64,000 bases of DNA, taken from positions 1,922,001-1,986,000 of the forward strand of contig JAHBWV010000001.1 of the NCBI GenBank assembly GCA_019636845.1. The letters are read 5' to 3'. The notes under the pieces were generated by a model. The model searched no databases and was not told the origin of the DNA. It was given only the letters and a program-made list of their open reading frames with translations. Positions 18,892 through 26,519 of the stretch are shown here, piece by piece. The first letter of the stretch is position 1, and the number at the start of each line of letters is the position of its first letter. This stretch comes from Phycisphaeraceae bacterium. Its GTDB lineage: Bacteria > Planctomycetota > Phycisphaerae > Phycisphaerales > UBA1924. Position numbers and translations under genes: made by a program.

Positions 18892-19614
18892 GTGATCCAC
18901 AATCCGCTAGCGGGCTCGCCGCCGACACAGGTCATGTGCCCAAGCCGCTTCTCGCCTCTCGACACCCGCACGGACGTTGTCGCTGCGGCTCGTGACGACC
19001 ACCACCGCCTGCTCTGGTGCAACAAGGCCTACGCCATCACCATCGGCGCAGAACCTGAGTCCCTCAAGGGGTCCGACATCCGATCACTCTTCGGCACTGC
19101 GTTCGCTGACGAGCGCGCCGAACTGATCGCCCCCACGATCGAGACCGGCACAGTGGTCAATTATGAGCAACTCGTCCGTGGCAGCCGCTACCTGACGCGA
19201 ATCTTCCCCCTCGACACGAAGGCGTTCGGCCAGCGGGGGTATTTCGTTCTTGCCGAACCATGCACCAACGCCTCACCACTCGGCGAAGGGCACGATCTCC
19301 TCTCGACGCTGCACGGCGATCTCGGCGAGCTCGGCTCGCTCACGCGTCGCGAGCTCGAAGTCTTCCGCCTCCTGGCCGAGGGCCTGACCGGGGTCGAGAT
19401 CGCGGGCATCCTGCACCGCTCCCCGAAGACGGTCGAGTTCCACACGGCCCGAATACTCCACACCCTGTCGCTCCGCAGCCGTACGGAACTCGCCCGCATG
19501 GCCGCGGAGCGCGGGCTCCTCGGCTTTACCAGAGAGGCGTGGTTCCGACTGGCCCACGGCTGCGCCCCGAAGCCGAGAAAGGCCCCCTTGAGTACCCGCA
19601 ACGGGGCCGAGTAG
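18892..19614 (+). CDS. PAS-domain LuxR-family transcriptional regulator
   Basis: A 240-residue regulator starting at GTG 18892, with GGAG nine bases upstream. Residues ~25-125 form a PAS-like sensor (DDHHRLLWCNKAYAITIGAE, SLFGTAFADERAEL). Residues ~150-215 form the LuxR helix-turn-helix (SLTRRELEVFRLLAEGLTG, HRSPKTVEFHTARILHTL). There is no receiver domain, so the signal is probably sensed directly by the PAS domain. It stands alone between fusA and the adenylate kinase. A perfect palindrome lies in its leader. Target genes are unknown. Confidence 0.87.
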   Translation: MIHNPLAGSPPTQVMCPSRFSPLDTRTDVVAAARDDHHRLLWCNKAYAITIGAEPESLKGSDIRSLFGTAFADERAELIAPTIETGTVVNYEQLVRGSRYLTRIFPLDTKAFGQRGYFVLAEPCTNASPLGEGHDLLSTLHGDLGELGSLTRRELEVFRLLAEGLTGVEIAGILHRSPKTVEFHTARILHTLSLRSRTELARMAAERGLLGFTREAWFRLAHGCAPKPRKAPLSTRNGAE

Positions 19615-19641
19615 CCAGGCAGATCAAGTCTCGTCAAGGGG

Positions 19642-19669
19642 TTGCCATCGCATCCGGGGCGGTTAATCT
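19642..19669 (+). promoter_or_regulatory. Candidate promoter of the adenylate kinase gene
   Basis: TTGCCA (19642-19647), a 16-base spacer and TAATCT (19664-19669) fit the sigma-70 consensus well. Transcription would begin near 19676, giving a leader of about 18 nt before ATG 19694. Confidence 0.55.
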
Positions 19670-19693
19670 ACTGGTCGAACCCCGGAGCATCTC

Positions 19694-20329
19694 ATGCCGC
19701 ACCGCTACCAGACCGTTCTACTTTTCGGAGCCCCCGGTGCGGGCAAGGGCACTCAAGGAAAGATCCTCGGCCAGGTGCCCGGGTTCTACCACCTCTCGTG
19801 CGGCGAGGTCTTCCGCACGCTCGACCTCACCTCAGAGATCGGCCGCACTTTCATGCAGTACTCGTCCCGAGGCGAACTCGTCCCGGACGATGTGACCATC
19901 AAGATGTGGCAGCAGAACATGCATGCCCGCACCGTTCTGAGCGACTACAAACCGACCCAGGACCTGCTTGTCCTCGACGGGATCCCCAGAAACGTCCATC
20001 AGGCCCAACTGATGGAGAAGCACATCAACGTGCTCCTGATCGTCCATCTCGTCTGCCCTAATAAAGAAGAGATGATCAAACGCCTCCGCCGACGCGCCCT
20101 GAAAGAAAACCGCGTCGACGATGCAAAGGAAGAGGTCATCCGGCGCAGATGGGACGTCTACGAGCGGGAAACCTACCCGGTGCTCCAGTACTACTCGAAC
20201 AGCATCGTCAAAGAGGTCAGCGCGGTTGGTTCCCCTGCCCGGGTCCTCCAGCACCTGCTTGAACACGTGGTCCCAGTACAAGAGTCGCACTTCCGAAACT
20301 CCCTCGCAGACGAGGATATGAAGCCCTGA
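19694..20329 (+). CDS. Adenylate kinase family nucleoside monophosphate kinase (short-lid form)
   Basis: A 211-residue cytoplasmic kinase that would transfer phosphate from ATP to AMP or a similar NMP. The P-loop GAPGAGKGTQ is at residues 11-20. The NMP-binding helix reads SCGEVFRTL where most adenylate kinases have SxGDxLR. DGIPRNVHQA and the Arg-rich RLRRRALKENRVDD with the closing IRRRWDVYE are present. The lid is short and lacks the four-Cys zinc site. The changed NMP-site residues leave open that the substrate is not AMP, and a second adk may exist elsewhere. It has its own promoter-like sequence. Confidence 0.88.
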   Translation: MPHRYQTVLLFGAPGAGKGTQGKILGQVPGFYHLSCGEVFRTLDLTSEIGRTFMQYSSRGELVPDDVTIKMWQQNMHARTVLSDYKPTQDLLVLDGIPRNVHQAQLMEKHINVLLIVHLVCPNKEEMIKRLRRRALKENRVDDAKEEVIRRRWDVYERETYPVLQYYSNSIVKEVSAVGSPARVLQHLLEHVVPVQESHFRNSLADEDMKP

Positions 20330-20428
20330 ACTCTGCGCAAGAGCAGGCGAAGTGACCCCGGAGCTCCTTTACTCAGCGTGAGCGTGTTCATACGCTCTCG
20401 CCCGATTCTCCATCGCCAGGAGCCCCGA

Positions 20429-21430
20429 ATGACTCGCCGCCGAAACCACCACCGTCTTGTGGCCGCGACTACCCTCCTATTCCTCGCCGGCTCGGCCGCT
20501 CACGCCAACGACACGCCGATCCGTCTCGCCAGCGGTGAGACGCTCAGGGTCTCCATCATCGAGCAGACGCAGACGCACATCCGCTGCTCCCACCCTGTCC
20601 TCGGCGAGTTCCTGATCCCCAGAGAACAGGTCACGATCCTCGCTACGCCCGATGCACCAGCGCCGGAATCAGCACAGCCCGAAGTATCCGCTCCACCAGA
20701 GGCCCCGACTGAAGATTCAGACGCACCCGCTGCCGCTCCCGAGCCAGCCCCCGCTCCAAAGCTCTCGTTCTGGAGCGGCTGGAAACGATCTGTTGATATC
20801 GGCGTGATCGGCTCGGATGGCAACTCCGAAACATTCGGTGCCCGTGCCGCGCTCGGCGCACAGCGCAAGACTGACCACATGGAAACAACGGTCGGGCTCT
20901 CATACGTCTACAACACCGACAACGGTGAGAAGACCAAGAGCCGCGGCGAGCTCACGGCTCGCAACGACTGGCTCTTCGGCAAAGACTCACGCTGGGGCTT
21001 CTTCGCAGAGGGCAAGATCGAATACGACGAGTTCCAGGATTGGGACTGGCGACTCTCCGGATTCGTGGGCCCATCGTACGCCTTCATCCGCAACGACAAG
21101 ACCCTTCTCAGAGGGCGTGTCGGTGCCGGTGGTTCCTACGAACTTGGCGGCGACGACAACGGCTTCGAGCCGGAACTCCTCATCGGCCTCGACTTCGAGC
21201 ACGCCTTCAACGCCCGGAACCGCATCTTCGCCTCAGGCGAATACCTCCCCAGTCTCTCCAACTTTCCAGACTATCGCGTCAACTCCAAGGCCGGATGGGA
21301 GACCATCATCGACGAGAAATCGGGCATGAACCTCAAACTCGGCGTTGTAGATCGTTACGACTCCGATCCCGGCGAGGGAATCAAGAAGAACGATATCGAG
21401 TACTTCATCACACTCGGCTGGTCGTTCTGA
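20429..21430 (+). CDS. DUF481-family outer-membrane beta-barrel protein
   Basis: A 333-residue exported protein. ATG 20429 follows CAGGAG and gives MTRRRNHHRLVAATTLLFLA with cleavage near AHAND. An N-terminal ~50-residue domain (RLASGETLRVSIIEQTQTHI) looks like a small beta domain, followed by a Pro/Ala-rich linker (residues ~75-115). The DUF481 barrel follows, with alternating strands: KRSVDIGVIGSDGNSET, AALGAQRKTDHMETTVGLSY, and the terminal DIEYFITLGWSF ending in Phe as outer-membrane proteins do. DUF481 proteins are thought to be salt- or stress-related outer-membrane proteins; no precise role is assigned. Confidence 0.87.
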   Translation: MTRRRNHHRLVAATTLLFLAGSAAHANDTPIRLASGETLRVSIIEQTQTHIRCSHPVLGEFLIPREQVTILATPDAPAPESAQPEVSAPPEAPTEDSDAPAAAPEPAPAPKLSFWSGWKRSVDIGVIGSDGNSETFGARAALGAQRKTDHMETTVGLSYVYNTDNGEKTKSRGELTARNDWLFGKDSRWGFFAEGKIEYDEFQDWDWRLSGFVGPSYAFIRNDKTLLRGRVGAGGSYELGGDDNGFEPELLIGLDFEHAFNARNRIFASGEYLPSLSNFPDYRVNSKAGWETIIDEKSGMNLKLGVVDRYDSDPGEGIKKNDIEYFITLGWSF

Positions 21431-21592
21431 CTCGCGGCACGCCCGCCGCTCTTACCAAAGCACATCGCACATAGGGCGATCACCCGCTCGCCTCCTCTCG
21501 CCACTCCATACGCAGTCCAGGGTATACTGACTGAACAGCAGGGGAGTGTGGGTTCACGGGCGCACGCCCGCCCGAGCGAGAGGATGACCGCC

Positions 21593-23833
21593 ATGATTCG
21601 CCAAGTTCACGCGCGCCAAGAAATGGCCGAAGCTGCTCCTGCGCACGAACTCTTCGCCACGCTCGAGCCGCGCACGCTCTTCTCTACAGCCGCGGACTTC
21701 GCCGGCGTCGGTCTCGCATGGCAGCGCACCGGCAGCAACGCTCCGACATTCACACCATACCTCATCGAGGGCACGGTCGCTCCGAATGACTCGGCGACCG
21801 GCTCTTTCTGGAGAGCAGGAACCACCGGGAGAGTCTCCGACGGAGGCCTCTACTTCAACAGCATCAGACGGCTTAACGACGGTCGATATGAGCGCCCCGG
21901 CGCGAGCGGCGTCCTGCGTGACTCCTTCGAAGAAACGAACGGATCCCAGTTCCTCACCCGTGACGGATATCCGGTTGGATGGTGGTTCGGAGACTACGGC
22001 TCAAACCGAGGGCAAGAGGCCGAGTACCTCATCCAGCGACACGCTGAGGGCGTCAATCCCGAAACGAAGCTCGACGGCTCCTGGCGTTTCTCCATGCTCG
22101 CCATCAACGGCTCAAACGGCGAGACCTCGAACATCAGCGGCACACTCAGCATCGACTCCGAGATCGATCGAATCACCTGGACCGGTAACGTCGGCACCGT
22201 CCCCCGCACACGCAGCGACATCGACTCGATCTCCACCCGCGGCCTCATCGTCACGGACCAGGGTGAATACTTCTACCTATCCGCCGACGCGAACACGCTC
22301 GTCTTCGCCGACATGCGCACCAGCGACAATCTCGTCTACATCGGAATCGCGATCAGAACACCCGCCGAGATCCGCACAGAGAATCTCCACGGAAACTACC
22401 TCCTCGCGTGGACCCTCGGCGGCAACGTCTCCTCCAACGGAAGCGTCCAGTACCTGCAGCGCGCACTCACGCTTGAGCCCGACGGCGATTACAAGATCTA
22501 CGACCTCGATGAATACGACGATGGAAAGCGAAACGTCCTCGAACGCGGGTTCTGGCGCATCGACAGCGGGAACCTCGTCCTCGAACGACGCGGCACAAGC
22601 ACCGCCTTCTACTACAGATTCAGAATCGGAACCGGCGGAGACACACTCATCGGGCTCTCGATCCTCAGCGGCACATCCCTCACCGCCATCGGTGGCGTTG
22701 CCTCACGAGACACCTCAAACCTCCCGCCTCCACCCGCACCCGTGATCTCAATCCCCAGCACGGACGCGCTCGGTCGCCCTGTCGTCTTCACCTCGCGAAC
22801 CGACCAGGCCTGGTACGTCGCCGACATCGTCGCAAAGTCCGGTGGACCGACGCCAACGGGCGAACTCAAGGTCTGGATCGATCCGAAGAACAGCCGCCCA
22901 TACGCCGCGGCAACCTCCGCCAGCGGGCTCGTGCTCTACAGCGAGCTCTCAAACGGCCAGTGGACCTATCGCCTGCTTGCAAACGACCTCACAAACGGCC
23001 CCGCGCTCACACGGTCTCTGACATACCTCATCACGCCATCCGGACAGGTCAATCTCTTCGGCCTGAATGATCAGGGACAGGTCATCCGCTACTGGCAGAA
23101 CGGGAACACGAACAGTTCAGGCGCATACCTCTACTCCGCAAGCAACCTCTCCGCGAATCAACTCGAACCCCGATCGCTCCCGACACCGGCATACACCGGC
23201 GGGCTCGAGGCATACACGACACCATGGGGAGGCCTCAACGTCGCAGGAATCGACACGACTGGACGCATCTGGACGGTCTGGTGGGCTCCGGGCCAGACAC
23301 GCTGGTTTGTCTCCAATCTGAGCGCAATCGCCAAGACCGCCCCACTCTCCGGCGACATCACCGCCTTCGTCTCGCCATGGAACGGCATCAACATCGTCGG
23401 CGTCAACTCGCTCGGCCAGTTGGTCTCCACATGGTGGTCACCCGGCTCAGGCGGCACATGGAAGCGCGCAAACTTCACGAGCAGCACACTCGGCCCCACC
23501 GTGAGCAACGCAACCCTGAGCGGCTTCTACATCAGCCCCACACAGGGACTCAACGTCGCCGCCCTCGACGCCACAACCGGAGATGTCATCCTCTACTGGT
23601 GGAACGTCTCACGCACAGGTCTCGGCTGGACATACACCAACCTCACCTCCGCGACCAACGCGACCGGTGCCGGGCGCATCGCCGATTCACTCCTCGGATT
23701 GGAGGGCTCGGACGGCTCCGTGAACGTCTTCGGTCGGAACGCCGGTGCATCAACGCTCCGATATTCCGTCAGCGGGTCAATCACCGGCTCATGGCAGATC
23801 CAGAACCTCAGCTCGATCGCGACCGTCGAGTAA
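21593..23833 (+). CDS. LEPR-XLL surface protein with repeated beta-sheet segments
   Basis: A 746-residue planctomycete-type protein. The LEPR-XLL motif is near the N-terminus (HELFATLEPRTLFSTAAD) and marks an export class typical of Planctomycetota. Two ATGs (21584, 21593) are possible; 21593 has AGAGG at the better distance. Residues ~40-380 hold two beta-rich units with similar phrases (GGLYFNSIRRLNDGRYERPG; YLQRALTLEPDGDYKIYDLD). After a PPPPAPV linker, residues ~410-745 hold about five repeats of ~65 residues with G(L/I)NVAG.D..G.....WW, suggesting a beta-propeller. Molecular function is unknown; a surface role is inferred. A TATACT -10-like hexamer lies at 21523. Confidence 0.85.
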   Translation: MIRQVHARQEMAEAAPAHELFATLEPRTLFSTAADFAGVGLAWQRTGSNAPTFTPYLIEGTVAPNDSATGSFWRAGTTGRVSDGGLYFNSIRRLNDGRYERPGASGVLRDSFEETNGSQFLTRDGYPVGWWFGDYGSNRGQEAEYLIQRHAEGVNPETKLDGSWRFSMLAINGSNGETSNISGTLSIDSEIDRITWTGNVGTVPRTRSDIDSISTRGLIVTDQGEYFYLSADANTLVFADMRTSDNLVYIGIAIRTPAEIRTENLHGNYLLAWTLGGNVSSNGSVQYLQRALTLEPDGDYKIYDLDEYDDGKRNVLERGFWRIDSGNLVLERRGTSTAFYYRFRIGTGGDTLIGLSILSGTSLTAIGGVASRDTSNLPPPPAPVISIPSTDALGRPVVFTSRTDQAWYVADIVAKSGGPTPTGELKVWIDPKNSRPYAAATSASGLVLYSELSNGQWTYRLLANDLTNGPALTRSLTYLITPSGQVNLFGLNDQGQVIRYWQNGNTNSSGAYLYSASNLSANQLEPRSLPTPAYTGGLEAYTTPWGGLNVAGIDTTGRIWTVWWAPGQTRWFVSNLSAIAKTAPLSGDITAFVSPWNGINIVGVNSLGQLVSTWWSPGSGGTWKRANFTSSTLGPTVSNATLSGFYISPTQGLNVAALDATTGDVILYWWNVSRTGLGWTYTNLTSATNATGAGRIADSLLGLEGSDGSVNVFGRNAGASTLRYSVSGSITGSWQIQNLSSIATVE

Positions 23834-23959
23834 CCCCCTACTCCACGATGGCTCGACAACCGGACGTACCTTGCTCGTGTTGTGCGGCTCTCGCGATTTG
23901 GCCGATATGGTTGATCCTCAACGGGATGACCCGATTCTCCCGTTGATCCCGAAAGGACC

Positions 23960-25027
23960 ATGACCATGCCCGGCCACGCTGAACCTCAGGAGCCAACCGC
24001 CTCGTCACAGGGCTCAGCCACTGACGGACATGCACACGGGCAACGCCCATCGCCATCGGAAGCCGTTCGACTCGGTGTCGGCGGCATGATGATGGGCCTA
24101 GCCAACCTCGTGCCCGGCATCTCCGGCGGGACCATGCTCGTCGCAGTCGGCGTCTATCGAAACTTCATCGACGCCGTCGCAAGCATTTCGCGAGGTCGCC
24201 TGACGCAACGTTCAGTGATCACTCTGGGCATTGTCGCAACGACGGCGATTATCTCGATCGGTGCCTTCGCATCCCTGATCGCGTTCAGTCTGAGCACCTT
24301 TCGCTGGGGCATGTACAGCACGTTCATCGGACTCACACTCGGCGGCGCACCGTTGCTGATCAGACTCGCCAGACCCTGGAATCCTGCCGCGTGGATAGGG
24401 CTGATCCTCGGCCTCACCTCGATGATCGCACTTCTGTGGATCCAGACCGGCGAACCCGCAGGAAACGCGTCAACATCAGGAAGCGTGCTCATGCTCGTGC
24501 TCGCCTCCGCGGCCGGTGCGAGCGCGATGATCCTCCCAGGCGTCAGCGGCGCATACTTGCTCCTCCTGCTCGGCCAGTACGACCTGATCATCACCGCCGT
24601 CAAAGACTTCGTCAGTGCTGCTGTGAAGGGCGACATCTCAGGCGTCATGGCGCAGCTAAACGTCCTGATCCCGGTCGGCATCGGCGTGCTCTTCGGGATT
24701 GTCGCTGTCTCAAACGTCCTGAAGATCCTGCTCGCGAAGGCCGAGCGTGCCACACTCGGCTTCTTGCTCGGCCTTCTGCTCGCGGCACCCGCCGGGCTCT
24801 ACCCGTTCCAGGAGGGCGTGCCGCCGAAGGTCGGAGAAGTCTTCAAGGGTGAAGCGGTCACGGAAGCCAACGTCGAGACATTCGCAGCACCCGCCTACGC
24901 CAAAGACTGGACGCTCCGAACCTTCCAGCCCGCACCCTCCCAGATCGCAGGAAGCATCGCGCTGGTCGGCCTCGGCTTCGCGATGACCATGGCTCTGACG
25001 CTGCTCGACCGCAAGAAGCAGCATTGA
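23960..25027 (+). CDS. DUF368-family membrane protein, probable undecaprenyl-phosphate translocase (PopT-like)
   Basis: A 355-residue polytopic protein. The two signature half-repeats NLVPGISGGTM (near residue 53) and ILPGVSGAY (near 193) identify DUF368. Members of this family (PopT) were shown to recycle undecaprenyl phosphate across the cytoplasmic membrane for wall and glycan synthesis; applying that to this protein is inference from family. Eight or nine hydrophobic helices are visible, with an extracytoplasmic insert near residues 275-325. It fits functionally with the WecA-type transferase and ligase at 12.4-16.3 kb, although it is not in their operon. Confidence 0.9.
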   Translation: MTMPGHAEPQEPTASSQGSATDGHAHGQRPSPSEAVRLGVGGMMMGLANLVPGISGGTMLVAVGVYRNFIDAVASISRGRLTQRSVITLGIVATTAIISIGAFASLIAFSLSTFRWGMYSTFIGLTLGGAPLLIRLARPWNPAAWIGLILGLTSMIALLWIQTGEPAGNASTSGSVLMLVLASAAGASAMILPGVSGAYLLLLLGQYDLIITAVKDFVSAAVKGDISGVMAQLNVLIPVGIGVLFGIVAVSNVLKILLAKAERATLGFLLGLLLAAPAGLYPFQEGVPPKVGEVFKGEAVTEANVETFAAPAYAKDWTLRTFQPAPSQIAGSIALVGLGFAMTMALTLLDRKKQH

Positions 25028-25061
25028 CCGCGCTCCGAGACAGGATGCAGCGCAGAACCAA

Positions 25062-25135
25062 TGGGCGCAACAGGACTCGAACCTGTGACCTCGGCTATGT
25101 GACAGCCGCGCTCTAGCCAACTGAGCTATGCGCCC
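25062..25135 (-). tRNA. tRNA-Val (anticodon CAC)
   Basis: The minus strand folds as a complete 74-nt cloverleaf: acceptor GGGCGCA/TGCGCCC, D-stem GCTC/GAGC, anticodon stem CGGCT/AGCCG with loop GTCACAT, T-stem ACAGG/CCTGT with TTCGAGT, and discriminator A. U33 is followed by CAC, which reads GUG. Reading GTC (Asp) would break the stem, and A73 is a Val and not an Asp identity base. CCA is not encoded. Confidence 0.9.
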
Positions 25136-25206
25136 GAACACGCCATGGCGTGGCCTGAGGATAGGCCGCCAATCGCACCCTTTCCCCAGCCGAAGCATCG
25201 ACTAGA

Positions 25207-25321
25207 TTCTGTCTGACGGATGTCATAGGTGGCCCCACGCTCCAGAGCGGTGGTCCGGTTCTGACCGGAATCGCAAGAGGCGGAGACTCAGACACCTTCT
25301 AGTTCGATCCGTCAGGCAGAA
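25207..25321. repeat. 115-nt multi-hairpin element between tRNA-Val and the secretion operon
   Basis: A 15-bp outer stem (25207-25221 with 25307-25321; one G-U pair if read on the plus strand) encloses a 5-bp stem (25227-25231/25293-25297), a hairpin CCACGCTC...GAGC-G-GTGG (25235-25253) and a perfect hairpin TCCGGT-TCTG-ACCGGA (25254-25269). The second hairpin, read on the minus strand as CACCGCTCTGGAGCGTGG, resembles the CACCGCTC-TGGA-GAGCGGTG repeat module at 42.7, 44.0 and 50.56 kb. It is either a dispersed structured repeat or a small RNA. The rest of the 25028-25368 gap holds the tRNA and a 14-bp palindrome at 25139-25152. Confidence 0.6.
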
Positions 25322-25368
25322 CCGAGTCGCACACTCAGCCCCTGCCGAAGACGTGCCCCGTCCGAGCG

Positions 25369-25875
25369 TCACTCCCGGTCGAGCGTGACCACAAACGACC
25401 GTCCGTCCGTGCCGTGTCGAATCGTCACCGTTCTCGCCGCTGCGTCTATCGCCTCCACACGCCATGGTCCATCGACATCGCTGCCAGCCCTCAGCAACTT
25501 GCCACCGATTAATGCGACATCGCCTGCCACGCTCCGCATGATCCCCGTCAGTCTGATCGCCGGTTCCGGATCCACCCTCTCCGGCGCAGTCGCGATCACC
25601 GCCTCGGGCAAAGGGACGCTCGACACCACGACTTCAGGGAATGGCGAACCGTCGATCGGCGCAGACTGACGCTCGTTTGCAAGCCCCCTCACCCAAGAAT
25701 CGTCCGGCAACACCAGCTTCTGTGCATCGGTGGACTTGCCTCCGGCCACGCTCGCTCTCGCGCTCGAAGGCCCGGGCGCAAGCGTATTCATGCAGAGCAC
25801 ACATGCCACGGGACACGCGACCGCAGCCAATGCCACGAACCTCGCCTGCCGACGAACGCGTGTTATTTCCATCAC
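25369..25875 (-). CDS. GspC/PilP-like periplasmic component, last gene of the secretion operon
   Basis: A 168-residue protein with an N-terminal signal-anchor (RFVALAAVACPVACVLCM), a Pro/Ser linker, and a C-terminal beta domain (IRLTGIMRSVAGDVALIGGK, EAIDAAARTVTIRHGTDG) that has the look of the GspC homology-region/PilP fold, which contacts the secretin. Family assignment rests on layout and operon position, not on a strong motif. Its ATG overlaps the stop of the preceding gene by 4 bp. Confidence 0.65.
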   Translation of the reverse strand: MMEITRVRRQARFVALAAVACPVACVLCMNTLAPGPSSARASVAGGKSTDAQKLVLPDDSWVRGLANERQSAPIDGSPFPEVVVSSVPLPEAVIATAPERVDPEPAIRLTGIMRSVAGDVALIGGKLLRAGSDVDGPWRVEAIDAAARTVTIRHGTDGRSFVVTLDRE

Positions 25876-26519
25876 TCAATCCCCTTGGCGGAGGCCTCGA
25901 TCAGCGGCTTGGACAGCCGATAGTGCGCAGTCTCGATGGTCGCACGAACAGCGTCCGGCCGAGTCAGATCCCGTCCAGGCAGCAGCTTGAAAGACATCAC
26001 CTTCGACAGGCCAGTCCGCTCCTCGATCGACTCCACGAACGACGCGATCGAGCCGTACGCCCCCGAGACCTCGATGCTGTACCCCGAACCGATCACTGTC
26101 GGGCTTGTCGGCTGTCCCTTCTCCGCCTTCGTGCCCTTTGTCGCACTGCCCTTCGGGCCGGATGACACCGCAACCGTGATGCGTTTGGGATCCATCCGAT
26201 CGATCGAGAGCTCGTGCTGTCGCGCCAACTCTCCGATCGTCTCATAGAGATGCCCGGTGTCCGAGGACAGATCGCACATCCTCTGCAACCGCAACGCATG
26301 ATCTGTCACTCTCGTCATCGCAAAGGCTGGGTCCACGGGATCGCTCTCGAGCACCGACGCCGCACGATCGATCTCCGCCTGCGCCTTCGCAACCTCAGCC
26401 GTCGCCCTGTCGAGACGCGACTGCATCGGTCGAGCGACCAGCGTCCAAGAAGCCGACAACAACAACGCGACGCACCCGGCCTCGATCATCGGCGACATCA
26501 GACTCGTACGACCTTTCAC
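25872..26519 (-). CDS. GspM/PilO-like inner-membrane assembly protein
   Basis: A 215-residue protein with one N-terminal transmembrane helix (IEAGCVALLLSASWTLVA), a coiled-coil segment (QSRLDRATAEVAKAQAEIDR) and a C-terminal ferredoxin-like domain (YSIEVSGAYGSIASFVESIE), which is the PilO/GspM plan. It would sit beside the GspL/PilMN-like protein and link the cytoplasmic ATPase to the pseudopilus. Starts and stops overlap both neighbours by 4 bp. Confidence 0.75.
   Translation of the reverse strand: MKGRTSLMSPMIEAGCVALLLSASWTLVARPMQSRLDRATAEVAKAQAEIDRAASVLESDPVDPAFAMTRVTDHALRLQRMCDLSSDTGHLYETIGELARQHELSIDRMDPKRITVAVSSGPKGSATKGTKAEKGQPTSPTVIGSGYSIEVSGAYGSIASFVESIEERTGLSKVMSFKLLPGRDLTRPDAVRATIETAHYRLSKPLIEASAKGIE

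Noticed and set aside
25062-25135. tRNA-Asp (GTC)
   Set aside because: Using GTC as anticodon breaks the anticodon stem; the well-paired fold gives CAC after U33, and A73 fits Val.
25207-25321. 6S RNA or SRP RNA
   Set aside because: No central 6S bubble arrangement and no SRP GGAAG/GCAGCC loop; the second hairpin instead resembles a dispersed repeat.
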